DNA of 64,000 nt from Vibrio echinoideorum (GCF_024347455.1 NZ_AP025483.1:1674001-1738000); one strand, 5' to 3'. Counted from the first letter of the stretch, positions 50,747-60,659 are shown. Translations and numbers: made by a program. The notes: generated by a model not told the origin, from the sequence alone.

Positions 50747-53602
50747 TTACGCTTTACGAATATTACAAAGGGTTACTTTCGTTTCCTGCATCAACGTGAC
50801 AGGGTCGTAACCGTATGTGGTTGCTGTGTTTGCAGCTTCACCAATAACGTAAGGATCAGTGCCTTCTGGATACTTAGAACGCAAATCTTCGCCTTGGAAC
50901 TTGCCACCGAAGTGGAATGGTAGGAATGCTAGGCCAGGTTTCACACGACGAGTCACCATCGCTTTCACCTTAATTCGACCTTTCTCAGCACCTTCAACCC
51001 AAACATCATCACCATCTTTGAAACCGATGTCGTTCGCGTCTTTCGGGTTCACTTCAACGAACATCTCTTGTTGAAGTTCGGCTAGCCATGGATTAGAACG
51101 TGTCTCTTCACCACCTCCTTCGTACTCAACCAGACGGCCAGACGTAAGAATAATCGGGTATTCACCAGACTTGTCTTGGTCTTGAATCGACTTGTAAAGC
51201 GTAGGAACACGGAAAATCGCTTCTTTATCATCCCACGTTGGGTAGTCAGCAACTAGGTCACGACGTGGTGTGTAAAGTGGTTCACGGTGCAGTGGAACTC
51301 GGTCTGGGAATGTCCAAACAATCGCACGCGCTTTCGCATTACCAAACGGAATACAACCATGCTTGATAGCAACACGTTGAATGCCACCAGAAACGTCAGT
51401 CTTCCAGTTTTTACCTTCAGCAGAGGCTTTTTCTTCTGCTGTTAGGTCGTCCCACCACCCCAGTTGTTTCAGCAGTTTGTCACTGAATTCTGGGTAACCA
51501 TCTTTGATTTCGCTGCCTTTCGAGTAGCTGTCTTCAGCCAATAGGTTTTGACCTTCAAATTCCACACCGAAACGCGTACGGAAGTTACCGCCGCCCTCTG
51601 CGACAGGTTTAGACGTATCGTAAAGGATATGCGTACCTGGGTGTTTCATTTCTGGGTTGCCCCAACATGGCCAAGGCAGACCGTAAGTCTCGCCATTTAC
51701 AGGGCCACCTTCTGCAGCAAGCGTTGTTTTGTGGAACGTGTGCCAATTTTGTTGGTGCTCTTTCAAACGCTCTGGGCTTTGACCTGTGTAACCGATCGTC
51801 CACATACCTTTGTTGAATTCACGAGTGATGTCTTCAATCAATGGTTGGTTGTTCTCAACACGGATGTTTTTGAACAATTGATCAGAGAAACCAAGCTTCT
51901 TAGAAAGAAGGTACATGATTTCGTGGTCAGGCTTAGATTCGAACAGAGGATCAACCACTTTGTCACGCCACTGTAGAGAACGGTTTGATGCCGTTACACT
52001 GCCGTAGGTTTCAAATTGAGTGGTTGCAGGAAGCAAGTAAACGCCGTCGGTACGATCGTTCATTACTGCCGCGACCGTTGGGTATGGGTCAACGATAACC
52101 ATCATATCCAGCTTCTGCATCGCCTTCTTCATCTCTGGACCACGAGTCTGAGAGTTCACCGCGTGACCCCAGTAGAACATGGCACGGATGTTTTCGCGTT
52201 GACGAATCTTGTCTTTATCTTCAAGCACGCCATCAACCCAACGAGATACAGGAATACCTGCACTATTCATTGGTTTTTGACCGCCGTATGCGTTGTCGTC
52301 GAAACGCCCTTTTACCCAGTCAAAGTCGATGTCCCAAACTTTAGACCAGTGGCGCCAAGAACCTTCAGATAGACCGTAGTAACCTGGAAGCGTGTCAGAC
52401 AATACGCCAAGGTCAGTTGCGCCTTGTACGTTATCGTGACCACGGAAAATGTTTGCACCACCGCCTGATTTACCAATGTTACCTAGAGCAAGCTCAAGGA
52501 CACAGTAAGCACGCGTGTTGTTGTTACCAGTAGTGTGTTGAGTACCACCCATACACCAAACGATACAACCCGGACGGTTTTCAGAAAGCAGTTTTGCTGT
52601 GTGGTAAACGTCTTCTTCGCTAACGCCGGTTACACGCTCAACTTCTGCTGGGCTCCACTTAGCAACTTCTTCACGGATCTCGTCCATGCCGAATACACGT
52701 TGGCGGATGAATTCTTGGTCTTCCCATTTGTTAGCAAAGACATGCCATAACACACCCCAGATAAACGCAACATCTGAACCAGGGCGAAGGGATACATAGT
52801 GATCCGATTTCGCAGCAGTACGCGTACGACGAGGATCCGCAACAACGATCTTACAGTTGTTCTTCTCTTTCGCGATTAGGATGTGTTGCATCGCAACTGG
52901 GTGAGCTTCTGCAGGGTTTGAACCAATGAACAGCATCGACTTACAGTTGTGCATGTCATTGAACGAGTTTGTCATTGCACCGTAACCCCAAGTGTTTGCA
53001 ACACCGGCTACTGTGGTTGAGTGACAAATACGTGCTTGGTGGTCTACGTTGTTGGTGCCCCAAAGCGACGCCATCTTACGGAATGCGTAAGCTTGTTCAT
53101 TACTGTGTTTTGCACTACCCAAGAAGTAAACTGAATCAGGCCCAGACTCTTTACGAAGTTCTAGCGCTTTGTTACCGATTTCTTCAATCGCTTGTTCCCA
53201 AGAAAGCTTCTTCCACTTACCGCCTTCCAATTTCATTGGGTACTTAAGACGACGTTCACCGTGGCCGTGCTCACGAAGTGCTGCACCTTTCGCACAGTGT
53301 CCACCAGCGTTGAATGGGTGATCGAATGCAGGCTCTTGACCTGTCCAAACACCGTTTTGAACTTCAGCGTAAATACCACAACCCACAGAACAGTGAGAAC
53401 AGATAGTACGTTTCACTTCTGTTTTCGCTTCTGGATCGACTGATTTAGCCTGTGCTTTCTTCATCATGCCCGGTGCGAATAGACTTGCGCCTACTACCGC
53501 GCCACCAGCCGCTAATGAAGTGTTTTTCATGAAGGCGCGACGAGACACACCTAGCTGATTAGTTTCTTTGCTCACACTATCGGAGCGTTTGACAAGTTTC
53601 AT
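50747..53602 (-). CDS. fdhA: Formate dehydrogenase catalytic (alpha) subunit, Cys type
   Basis: The 951-aa molybdopterin oxidoreductase has a Tat signal (SRRAFMKNTSLAAGG, residues 20-34), a 4Fe-4S site with Cys68, Cys71, Cys75 and Cys103, and the active-site loop HQARICHSTTVAG. Cys193 replaces the selenocysteine of E. coli FdnG. It oxidises formate to CO2 in the periplasm. The Tat chaperone gene and a 67-aa Tat-signal protein precede it. No in-frame TGA is needed. Confidence 0.95.
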   Translation of the reverse strand: MKLVKRSDSVSKETNQLGVSRRAFMKNTSLAAGGAVVGASLFAPGMMKKAQAKSVDPEAKTEVKRTICSHCSVGCGIYAEVQNGVWTGQEPAFDHPFNAGGHCAKGAALREHGHGERRLKYPMKLEGGKWKKLSWEQAIEEIGNKALELRKESGPDSVYFLGSAKHSNEQAYAFRKMASLWGTNNVDHQARICHSTTVAGVANTWGYGAMTNSFNDMHNCKSMLFIGSNPAEAHPVAMQHILIAKEKNNCKIVVADPRRTRTAAKSDHYVSLRPGSDVAFIWGVLWHVFANKWEDQEFIRQRVFGMDEIREEVAKWSPAEVERVTGVSEEDVYHTAKLLSENRPGCIVWCMGGTQHTTGNNNTRAYCVLELALGNIGKSGGGANIFRGHDNVQGATDLGVLSDTLPGYYGLSEGSWRHWSKVWDIDFDWVKGRFDDNAYGGQKPMNSAGIPVSRWVDGVLEDKDKIRQRENIRAMFYWGHAVNSQTRGPEMKKAMQKLDMMVIVDPYPTVAAVMNDRTDGVYLLPATTQFETYGSVTASNRSLQWRDKVVDPLFESKPDHEIMYLLSKKLGFSDQLFKNIRVENNQPLIEDITREFNKGMWTIGYTGQSPERLKEHQQNWHTFHKTTLAAEGGPVNGETYGLPWPCWGNPEMKHPGTHILYDTSKPVAEGGGNFRTRFGVEFEGQNLLAEDSYSKGSEIKDGYPEFSDKLLKQLGWWDDLTAEEKASAEGKNWKTDVSGGIQRVAIKHGCIPFGNAKARAIVWTFPDRVPLHREPLYTPRRDLVADYPTWDDKEAIFRVPTLYKSIQDQDKSGEYPIILTSGRLVEYEGGGEETRSNPWLAELQQEMFVEVNPKDANDIGFKDGDDVWVEGAEKGRIKVKAMVTRRVKPGLAFLPFHFGGKFQGEDLRSKYPEGTDPYVIGEAANTATTYGYDPVTLMQETKVTLCNIRKA

Positions 53603-53612
53603 CCGTTATCTC

Positions 53613-53816
53613 CTAAAGTGTATCGTAGTAATCGCGAATATGTTGCGTTTCACGATAGCCTGTCTTCTTCACGTCTTCTTTCGAAATTTCAACCGTTTCT
53701 GAAGCAGTTGCCACTTTCGTTGTTCCAGCGACAACGGCACCAGCAACGGCTGCAGTTGTTAAGCCTTTGAGTAAGTCCCTACGGCTTGTATTTATTTCTT
53801 TATTATCTTTCATCAT
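53613..53816 (-). CDS. Small Tat-signal protein of the formate dehydrogenase region
   Basis: The 67-aa protein has a Tat motif (TSRRDLLKGLTTAAVAGAVVAG, in two parts residues 10-31) and a short mature part ending KTGYRETQHIRDYYDTL. It belongs to the family of formate dehydrogenase accessory Tat-signal proteins found just before fdhA. It lacks any redox motif; it may help export or assembly. Confidence 0.82.
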   Translation of the reverse strand: MMKDNKEINTSRRDLLKGLTTAAVAGAVVAGTTKVATASETVEISKEDVKKTGYRETQHIRDYYDTL

Positions 53817-53889
53817 TGCTTCCTTACCTTACGGTAGATCTTTTTGGAGGCTTAATGCCCCTCTATCGATATAATCGCGTACTGCTCGA

Positions 53890-54567
53890 TTACTCGTAAT
53901 CAGTGACGTTTTTCACATCAATCTTTAATTTGTGCTTACTGCTTTTTGTATTCACGCTAAAACGTACTTGTTCTAACGTTAAGAATGCTTCACACAGCTG
54001 GGCTGCTGATTTGTAGAAGTTGGCGCTTTCTGCTGCTTCAAGCTGACGCGTGAAAGAGTTAAACCAAGGGCCAAGATGCTTATTGAAAACCGCTTGTTGT
54101 AGCGCTTCTTCTTCATTGCTTAACATTGCCATGACTTCACAAAGCGCAGCGATATGATCTTCTGGCTCTTTCACTTGATCATCACGCTCAATGCCTAAAA
54201 GCTCTAGGTCATGACGAATTTCTGCTAATGGCTTTTCCATCATGGCGCCAGTGCGATGCCAAGAACCAAATGGAACTATTTCTCCACGGCCAATGCCAAT
54301 GAACAGATCTTGATACTCGTTTTCTAATGCTTCGCGGTTCGATTCAGTGGCAGCTTGTTGAATGGCAATCCAAGCCTTTTGCATGGCACTTTCAGATGCT
54401 TCAATATCTAGCGTCTTTAGAAAATCAATCACCTCTTCAGAGGGTGCGCTGCGAAACAATGCTGAAAGAACCAAATAGATTTCAGTTCTTAGTGTTTGTT
54501 CTTGTTCTTGATTGTTTTGCGCTTGTTTTGGCGCTTGTGCTTGACCTAAATTAGTATCCAATGCCAA
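53890..54567 (-). CDS. TorD/DmsD-family molybdoenzyme chaperone
   Basis: The 225-aa helical protein has the TorD-type core YLVLSALFRSAPSEEVIDFLK, YQDLFIGIGRGEIVPFGSWHRTG and EPEDHIAALCEVMAML. It should bind the FdhA Tat signal until the cofactor is inserted. The N-terminus is a Gln-rich linker (QAQAPKQAQNNQEQEQ). It lies 3 bases after the polyferredoxin gene. Confidence 0.85.
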   Translation of the reverse strand: MALDTNLGQAQAPKQAQNNQEQEQTLRTEIYLVLSALFRSAPSEEVIDFLKTLDIEASESAMQKAWIAIQQAATESNREALENEYQDLFIGIGRGEIVPFGSWHRTGAMMEKPLAEIRHDLELLGIERDDQVKEPEDHIAALCEVMAMLSNEEEALQQAVFNKHLGPWFNSFTRQLEAAESANFYKSAAQLCEAFLTLEQVRFSVNTKSSKHKLKIDVKNVTDYE

Positions 54568-54570
54568 CTC

Positions 54571-56256
54571 CTAGTATTTCAATTGATTCAATGGGTTTTG
54601 AGCCATTGAGTCGAACATGTCCACCACACGACAGTCTTCACACATCGCAATACGATTAATCGCAGTTTCATCTGAAAAATGAGAGTGACCGCGTAACTTG
54701 TTCTGCAACATATCAATCATAGATTGTGGTGCGAATGGCTTATGACAACGCAAACATTCCGCGGCTTTCTCTTCATGAATCACAACCGCTTGTTGACGTT
54801 CTTCTTTCACCCAATTCATACGAGGTGTCAGAGTGAGAACATTCTCAGGACACGCCTTTTCACACAGACCACATTGAATACAGTCTTGTTCTACAAACTT
54901 AAGTGATGGAGATGCACCGTCGGTATGTAGAGCGCGTGTCGGACACACAGCCACACAACTCATACATAAAGTACAATCTTTGCTTTCACACGAAACCGTG
55001 CCGTATGGTGCATTCGAAGGAAGCTCAACAATGTTCTCAACTGGAATTCGAGATGAAGACATCGCATCAAGAGCAGTAAATAGACGCTGACGCTTGTTAC
55101 CTTGAAGGTCGCCAAGTGCTAGGTCGAAAGAATCAACGCACAGTGTTGGTGGCCCTTCACGTAGCGACTCTAAATACAGGATATCGATGGTTTCTTTTGG
55201 AACGCCGATTTGATCAAGTAATTCTTGTGCAATTCCTACTTCGTTATTCAGAACACGAATGATCGTCTCTGGCATAAAGCGAGAAGCCGCAAATAGAACC
55301 TGAGTCGCGCCATTTACAAGCGCTGCAAACCAAGTATCAATACCAATAGATGGAAGCTCTTCAACAACAATCGGAATCACGTTATCTGGCAGTGCTTTCA
55401 GTGCCATCACATTGTAGGTTTCATGACGAGAGCTACAGATAAGTACGATCGGATCAAGACCGCCCGCTTGCTCATAGTTAGCTAGCGTACGTTCGATGAA
55501 TTTTTGTGTATCGTCAGGATTAGGCAGCGCATAGGTGATCGCTTCTGTAGGGCAGCTTGTTGCACACGTTCCCACGCCTTGACATAGGTAAGGGTTAATC
55601 TCGATCTTGTGACCCGTTCTATCTGAGCCTTCACTCGATAGCGCGCCAGCAGGACAAGCATCAACACAACGCTCACACCCTTTTACGCCACGAGAACTGT
55701 GCGCACATAGGTCAGTGTCTAAACGAAAGAACTTAGGCTTATCAAACGTGCCCATCAACGTTGGAATCTCTTCTAACGCTTCAGCCAGTTTTGGATAGCC
55801 GCGACCAACTGGGTAATAACCCGGAACTGGCACTTCTTCCGTCATACAGCTGTTTAGGCACAGATCGAGGACCACATCGAAGCAATCATGATTGATCGCT
55901 ATTTTAGCTAGGTTGTTTGTTAAGCCTTTACTTTCAATTAAGACTTCGAACGTACCCAGAAAACCAGATACTTGAACAGCGTTCGCGTAATAAAGTTCTG
56001 ATTCGCTATTGGTTCCTGCCTTTTCGTTAGTTGAAAGGCCACCATCAGTAGAAAGCAATGTCAGGCTTGTTAACTGAGGCAATTGAGCCGCAGCACTTTC
56101 TATGATCGCAGTTGGACCAATAATCAGTGTATTCCCCCCACTTTCATAACTCACTGTAGGTGGAATAAGGTTCGTTAACTCAACTGTATTTTCAAACGCA
56201 TACAGCCTTGCTTTAGCGTTGTTTGAAGTTGCTTGTTCTAATAATTGTTTAAGCAT
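54571..56256 (-). CDS. 4Fe-4S polyferredoxin-like protein of the fdh cluster
   Basis: The 561-aa protein has four iron-sulphur motifs in two pairs: CERCVDACPAG and CQGVGTCATSCP (about 195-235), then CTLCMSCVAVCP and CIQCGLCEKACP (about 430-475). A late CLRCHKPF...CEDC pair suggests a zinc site. Between the pairs is a region like the hydrogenase/heterodisulphide reductase type. It is the first gene after a promoter gap and probably passes electrons or helps mature FdhA. Confidence 0.82.
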   Translation of the reverse strand: MLKQLLEQATSNNAKARLYAFENTVELTNLIPPTVSYESGGNTLIIGPTAIIESAAAQLPQLTSLTLLSTDGGLSTNEKAGTNSESELYYANAVQVSGFLGTFEVLIESKGLTNNLAKIAINHDCFDVVLDLCLNSCMTEEVPVPGYYPVGRGYPKLAEALEEIPTLMGTFDKPKFFRLDTDLCAHSSRGVKGCERCVDACPAGALSSEGSDRTGHKIEINPYLCQGVGTCATSCPTEAITYALPNPDDTQKFIERTLANYEQAGGLDPIVLICSSRHETYNVMALKALPDNVIPIVVEELPSIGIDTWFAALVNGATQVLFAASRFMPETIIRVLNNEVGIAQELLDQIGVPKETIDILYLESLREGPPTLCVDSFDLALGDLQGNKRQRLFTALDAMSSSRIPVENIVELPSNAPYGTVSCESKDCTLCMSCVAVCPTRALHTDGASPSLKFVEQDCIQCGLCEKACPENVLTLTPRMNWVKEERQQAVVIHEEKAAECLRCHKPFAPQSMIDMLQNKLRGHSHFSDETAINRIAMCEDCRVVDMFDSMAQNPLNQLKY

Positions 56257-56556
56257 TGCTCAGTTCCATCTATGGACATGGATAATCTGTTCAATCTTCA
56301 TTGTAGTTAGCGTTAGAGAACTTGCTGAGTAATCGATTAACAATGAATAGTTCGTTAGCGATTCATCATTCAGTCAATCTTACTCAGGCTATCTACAAAA
56401 AAGTTGATAATGAACGTTATTTAGCAAATGCCATGCCAGTTTAATAAGCGTTTATTATCAATAACTTAAATTGTTTTCGTATCTGATTTTAGAATAAAAA
56501 AACCGCTTGGGACATTTTGTCGCAAGCGGCTCATTGAGTGTTTAGTCAAAATGTAC
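56257..56556. other. Gap between DUF3306 gene and the fdh operon
   Basis: No gene in 300 bases. It contains the terminator of the DUF3305-DUF3306 transcript and should carry the promoter of the polyferredoxin-led operon. I see no clear Fnr box. Confidence 0.5.
56490..56530 (-). terminator. Terminator after the DUF3306 gene
   Basis: CCGCTTG at 56503-56509 pairs with CAAGCGG at 56523-56529 across a 13-base loop. On the minus strand a run of seven T follows. Confidence 0.78.
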
Positions 56557-57213
56557 CTATTCTTTGTGTGGTATATTTTGTCCCACCTCTTTTAGATCTT
56601 CTTCAGTTGTTAAAGTATCAAACCTCTCCGGAACTGTGTTTTTATCCAGTAGTTCTTGTTGTTCCGTGATTTCGGTACTTTCAGAAGATTCAAGTTCTAC
56701 TTCAGAAGTGTCTGATTCAAGATTTTCATTATTACTATCAGTGAGTTGTGCTTCTTCTTCAGGGTTTTCTTCTTCTGTCTTATCTTTTACCCAATCGCGT
56801 AGGGTTTCAGCGACACCTTCGGAAAGAGACTTCAAATTGCTGTAATCATCATCGTAATCATCTAAGCCATCACGAACATTGAACTCTTCCGAAAGGAATA
56901 ATTTACGTAATGCCGCTTTTTTTACGCTTTCTGATGCTTCTGAAACTAATAATTGAGCCACAGAAAGCTCTTCAGTGGCTTCTGGCGCTAAATCTTGAAC
57001 ATCAGTCGCCTCTTCAGCGCCTTCTGATGACAACGTCGTTTCAGTAGAAGCTTCAGTATCAACTTGTTCTATCTCAGAGGGTGCATTTGACTGAGCTGAC
57101 GAAATCTCAGAAGAAGATTCAGTTGTCTCAAGCGTTTGTTCTGTTTCCAGAGACTCGTCAGTAGATTCATCGAGCTTACGTTGTGACCAACGACTAAAGA
57201 AATTAGTTGCCAT
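56557..57213 (-). CDS. DUF3306 family protein
   Basis: The 218-aa protein opens FFSRWSQRKLDE, the DUF3306 signature, followed by a long acidic, low-complexity Ser/Glu/Thr region. A conserved KKAALRKLFLSEEFNVRDGLDDYDDDYSN segment then follows (about residues 98-127). The family occurs only next to formate dehydrogenase genes; its role is unknown. It overlaps the DUF3305 gene by 11 bases. Confidence 0.85.
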   Translation of the reverse strand: MATNFFSRWSQRKLDESTDESLETEQTLETTESSSEISSAQSNAPSEIEQVDTEASTETTLSSEGAEEATDVQDLAPEATEELSVAQLLVSEASESVKKAALRKLFLSEEFNVRDGLDDYDDDYSNLKSLSEGVAETLRDWVKDKTEEENPEEEAQLTDSNNENLESDTSEVELESSESTEITEQQELLDKNTVPERFDTLTTEEDLKEVGQNIPHKE

Positions 57214-57667
57214 TTGATCTGCCCGCCCCTTTGCGTTTCTTACGTCGTGCTTCTAACAACTCACCATGACGGCCTATAAAGGCTTCCATCCAAGCTTGTA
57301 CCGGGAGTGGTATGTCGTAAGAAAGCACTTGGTTATCTCCGTCCATGTATTGACCAGCAACCGTTTGAGAGGCTGTAAGGAGTTGAATTACAGGCCTAAC
57401 ATCAGAATCAACGTTATCCATCACCAAAAATAGCTTGGGTTGCTGCGAACTTAAGTTGAACCGGTAGTCTGTACGCTCATCTTTGTGTAATTGAAGTAAA
57501 CATACGTCTGCAGTCTCAATACCAGGCGTCAATTCAAAGCCAGTTAATTCCCATTGAGTCGTCACCCATCGGCCCGTCGAAATTTCTTTCTCTAATCTGT
57601 TTACACCTATCGGCCAAGTTGCTTCTGTTTTTTCATAGTTCTTTTCGGATTCTTTGGTCTCAGACAT
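57203..57667 (-). CDS. DUF3305 family protein
   Basis: The 154-aa protein has WPIGVNRLEKEISTGRWVTTQWELTG and LPVQAWMEAFIGRHGELLEARRKKRKG, typical of DUF3305, a formate-dehydrogenase-linked family of unknown role. It is the first gene of the minus-strand cluster, divergent from fdhD. Confidence 0.85.
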   Translation of the reverse strand: MSETKESEKNYEKTEATWPIGVNRLEKEISTGRWVTTQWELTGFELTPGIETADVCLLQLHKDERTDYRFNLSSQQPKLFLVMDNVDSDVRPVIQLLTASQTVAGQYMDGDNQVLSYDIPLPVQAWMEAFIGRHGELLEARRKKRKGAGRSNGN

Positions 57668-58129
57668 ACTTCACCTAACTGATTTAATTTGTTCTGAAAG
57701 AGTTTGGGACATTTTGGTCTTAGCTAATTCATATAGCTCATACAAAGCAATAACCACGCCAAAAACAAACGGCTAATTCTCTATTCTGTTCTGCATTGGG
57801 GTTTCGCTATCTCTTTGTATTTGTACTAACTCCCTTTACGTTAGTTGATTAGCTCAAATATAGAGAACCTATGACGGTGATATCGCATAATTTACGCTAT
57901 TTTAAGGGAATACTTCATGTTTTCGCCAATACCCGTTATTTTGGAATGAGAATTGCTAAATACTGAGTCAAAGCTGATTTGAGTTAGAGCTCAGGCGAAT
58001 TGGAACAAAGCGAAGACTGATTTACGTAATATCCAAGATTAAGTGACATCCAAGGATTTATTATCGAGAGTCGTGTGACGGCTCTTGTTGACTCTTATCT
58101 CATAAAATCGCTATCTCATTAAGTAGGAA
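57668..58129. other. Divergent promoter gap between DUF3305 gene and fdhD
   Basis: No gene in 462 bases. A weak hairpin ACTAAC/GTTAGT lies at 57824-57844. It should hold the promoters for both directions; I can name no factor site with confidence. Confidence 0.5.
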
Positions 58130-58966
58130 ATGATTGTGGTAAAACCAAACATAATAAAAACCAGTGAAAATCCACTTCAGACAATCGAAGTTGAAGTGTT
58201 TGATGAATATGGTGAGAAGCTGACAAAACAGATTGCTTGCGAGCGCCCTCTTACCGTGATGTTGAACTGGAAAGAGATCGTAACGCTGATGACGTTGGGT
58301 TCTCGTCCAGAGTCGCTAGTGTTGGGTTATTTGAAGAACCAAAGCTTCCTTTCAGATCCAGAAGCGGTTGAATCTATCATCATCGATTGGGAAACCAGTT
58401 CCGCTGCTGTCATCACTAAAGAAGATACGAGCCAACTTGAGCAAGCACTTAAGAAGAAGACGGTGACTTCAGGATGTGGTCAAGGCACCATGTTTGGCAA
58501 CGTGATGAAGCAATTGGAAGATTACCAAGTGCCTCAAACCAAGATTAAGCAATCTGAAATCTACACGGCTCTAGAAGCGTTGACTCATTATAACGATACC
58601 TATAAGAAAGCCGGTGCGGTACATGGCTGCGCAGTTTGCAAAGACGACAAGGTTCTATCGTTTGTTGAAGATGTTGGTCGTCATAACGCCGTAGATACAC
58701 TGGCTGGTGAGATGTGGCTTAACAAAGAGTCAGGTGATGACAAGATCTTCTATACAACAGGTCGTTTGACGTCAGAAATGGTTATCAAGGTCGCACAGAT
58801 GGGTATTCCGGTTCTGCTATCACGTTCTGGTGTCACTCAAATGGGCTTAGATTTAGCGCAGAAGTTCGGTATTACCACGATCGCTCGCGCGAAAGGTTTA
58901 CGCTTCCAGGTATTCACTGGCGCTGAAAAGATGGACTTTGATGTGAAAGGCGAACAAAAAGCGTAG
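58130..58966 (+). CDS. fdhD: Formate dehydrogenase accessory sulphurtransferase FdhD
   Basis: The 278-aa protein has VTSGCGQGTMFG and the AVHGCAVCKDDKVLSFVEDVGRHNAVDTL core. The CxxC in GCAVC is the sulphur-carrying site. It transfers sulphur from IscS to the molybdenum cofactor of FdhA. It is divergent from the DUF3305 gene. It ends at a terminator. Confidence 0.93.
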   Translation: MIVVKPNIIKTSENPLQTIEVEVFDEYGEKLTKQIACERPLTVMLNWKEIVTLMTLGSRPESLVLGYLKNQSFLSDPEAVESIIIDWETSSAAVITKEDTSQLEQALKKKTVTSGCGQGTMFGNVMKQLEDYQVPQTKIKQSEIYTALEALTHYNDTYKKAGAVHGCAVCKDDKVLSFVEDVGRHNAVDTLAGEMWLNKESGDDKIFYTTGRLTSEMVIKVAQMGIPVLLSRSGVTQMGLDLAQKFGITTIARAKGLRFQVFTGAEKMDFDVKGEQKA

Positions 58967-59401
58967 TTTTTTATAGCGTATTCTCTGGCGAGTGAACTCT
59001 TTTTCCAGAGTCTCACTATTTTCAAGTGATTTGATTAAAGGTGTAAGTACAGGCTTGCACCTTTTTATTTGTCCCTTTCAATCCCCTTTGTTCTTTTTGA
59101 TACTCTTTATTTTCCTTAATACGACAGCCTCTTTATTTCCTCAATTCTGATATCCACTTCGTTCTTATAGCTCCCCTTTCTGCACTTTTTTCCCGCAAAG
59201 GAACACACCTAAAATTAACGTTTAGTTTTTCTTAACGTTAATTTCAAAATTACTAGATATACCAAACGTTAACATTTCTTTATCTTGTCTCCCGTGAACA
59301 GAAAGAAGCACGAACTTATTGTGCTGCTTAATGAGAACGTCACTTCTTTGGATGCTCACTTCGAAGAAAAACAGATAAGAAACAAAGAATTGGATAACAA
59401 T
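58967..59401. other. Gap before the bufferin-like operon
   Basis: No gene in 435 bases apart from a frame from 59285 that I reject. It holds the fdhD terminator (59037-59065) and three AACGTT motifs at 59217, 59234 and 59265, including TTAACGTTAA. The motifs probably mark an operator. Confidence 0.5.
59037..59068 (+). terminator. Terminator after fdhD
   Basis: AAAGGTG and CACCTTT pair with a mismatched inner stem (AAG/CTT), followed by a T run. Confidence 0.75.
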
Positions 59402-60343
59402 ATGAAACTGCCTTTAAAAGCTCTAGCAATAGCTCTTGGACTGACCTTGGGCGCCAACTGCCACGCGATTGAACTCAAGCCTGTCGATACTGATTTTACA
59501 TTACAGATCCTTGGATCCGGTGGCCCTATTTCGGATGACCTACGTGCATCATCCGGTGAAATCGTATGGTGGAAAGGGAAATCACGAATCATGATTGATG
59601 CCGGTGGTGGTGTGTACTTACGTTTTGGTCAAGCCGGTGCAAAACTTGAAGACTTAGATTTCATGGGCATCACACACTTCCATACTGATCACGTTAATGA
59701 TGTCCCCGCCATTCTCAAAGGTGGTTACTTCTTTGACCGCGAAAATCCACTAGATATTTCGGGGCCAACGGCAGGCTCTGTATTCCCAAGCTTAACAGGT
59801 TACTTCAAAGCGAACTTCGACCCACAAGATGGCGCTTATGCGTATTTAAGTGGTTTATACGATGGCACAGATGGCCTATTCCCTATCAATCTGCAAGATG
59901 TTGATCATCAATCAAAAGAGCCAACGGTTGTTTACGAAAAAGATGGCTTGAAGATCACTGCTCTGGGTATCCCTCATGGTGATGTGCCTTGTCTCGCTTA
60001 CCGAATCGAAAGTGAAGAAGGCGTGATGGTGATTTCAGCGGACCAGAATGGCAGCAACTCTGCGTTTTTAGACTTCGCTCGTGGTGCCGACATCATGATG
60101 ATGCCAATGGCAATTCATGAACAAGCCGATGGCGTCTCTTCATTCATGCACGCTAAGCCTTCTGTGATTGGCGAAATTGTTAAAGAGATCAATCCAAAGA
60201 TGTTGGTGCTTAATCACTGGATGGGTTTAGGCCTTAAACGTAAATCCGAATCCATCAAAATCGTACGCGAATATTACGACGGACCAATCATGTCTGGTCG
60301 TGACTTAGCAAGCTTCCCTATGTCAGCTGTAAAGGAGAAATAA
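59402..60343 (+). CDS. Periplasmic metallo-beta-lactamase-fold hydrolase
   Basis: From the ATG at 59402 the product is 313 aa with a signal peptide (MKLPLKALAIALGLTLGANCHA). The MBL motif GITHFHTDHVNDVPAIL (HxHxDH) and later metal ligands in IPHGDVPCLAYR, ISADQNGS and LNHWMGLG are visible. The earlier TTG-type start at 59285 is rejected because it hides the signal peptide. It lies 1 base before the precursor gene, so it is in the same operon. Substrate unknown. Confidence 0.82.
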   Translation: MKLPLKALAIALGLTLGANCHAIELKPVDTDFTLQILGSGGPISDDLRASSGEIVWWKGKSRIMIDAGGGVYLRFGQAGAKLEDLDFMGITHFHTDHVNDVPAILKGGYFFDRENPLDISGPTAGSVFPSLTGYFKANFDPQDGAYAYLSGLYDGTDGLFPINLQDVDHQSKEPTVVYEKDGLKITALGIPHGDVPCLAYRIESEEGVMVISADQNGSNSAFLDFARGADIMMMPMAIHEQADGVSSFMHAKPSVIGEIVKEINPKMLVLNHWMGLGLKRKSESIKIVREYYDGPIMSGRDLASFPMSAVKEK

Positions 60344-60344
60344 C

Positions 60345-60659
60345 ATGAACAATAAAGTTGCCCTTTCAATCGCGATCACATCGGTGATCAGCCTTAGCTC
60401 GGCAATGGCATTTGCTGATACGCCACCAGAAGCACCTGTTGAAGCCAAAGCATCATCTGGACATGGGGGTAAATGCGCTGCGGGTAAATGTGGTACGGAA
60501 AAACGTTTCGAAAAAGCGGAACTGACAAGCAACCCACAAGATCGTTTGGTGCGTGCTCGTGATGGAAAATGTGGCTTAACGGCTGAAGGTATCTCGCCAA
60601 GTAAAGAGCCCATCCTAATGGCCAATAGCAAGGTGACAGGTGGAGTATGTGGCCAGTAG
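60345..60659 (+). CDS. Bufferin-like RiPP precursor (BufA/DUF2282-type)
   Basis: The 104-aa protein has a signal peptide (ISLSSAMAFA, cleavage near residue 24) and a Gly/Lys/Cys-rich mature part with four Cys: GGKC, AAGKCG, RDGKCG and GGVCG. The KCG repeats resemble the EGKCG motifs of bufferins, whose core Cys become thiooxazoles and bind copper. The next gene encodes the matching MNIO enzyme and overlaps it by 13 bases. The precise BufA subtype is uncertain. Confidence 0.72.
   Translation: MNNKVALSIAITSVISLSSAMAFADTPPEAPVEAKASSGHGGKCAAGKCGTEKRFEKAELTSNPQDRLVRARDGKCGLTAEGISPSKEPILMANSKVTGGVCGQ

Noticed and set aside
59285..59401. Longer N-terminus for the MBL-fold protein
   Set aside because: It would place 39 polar residues before a clear signal peptide.
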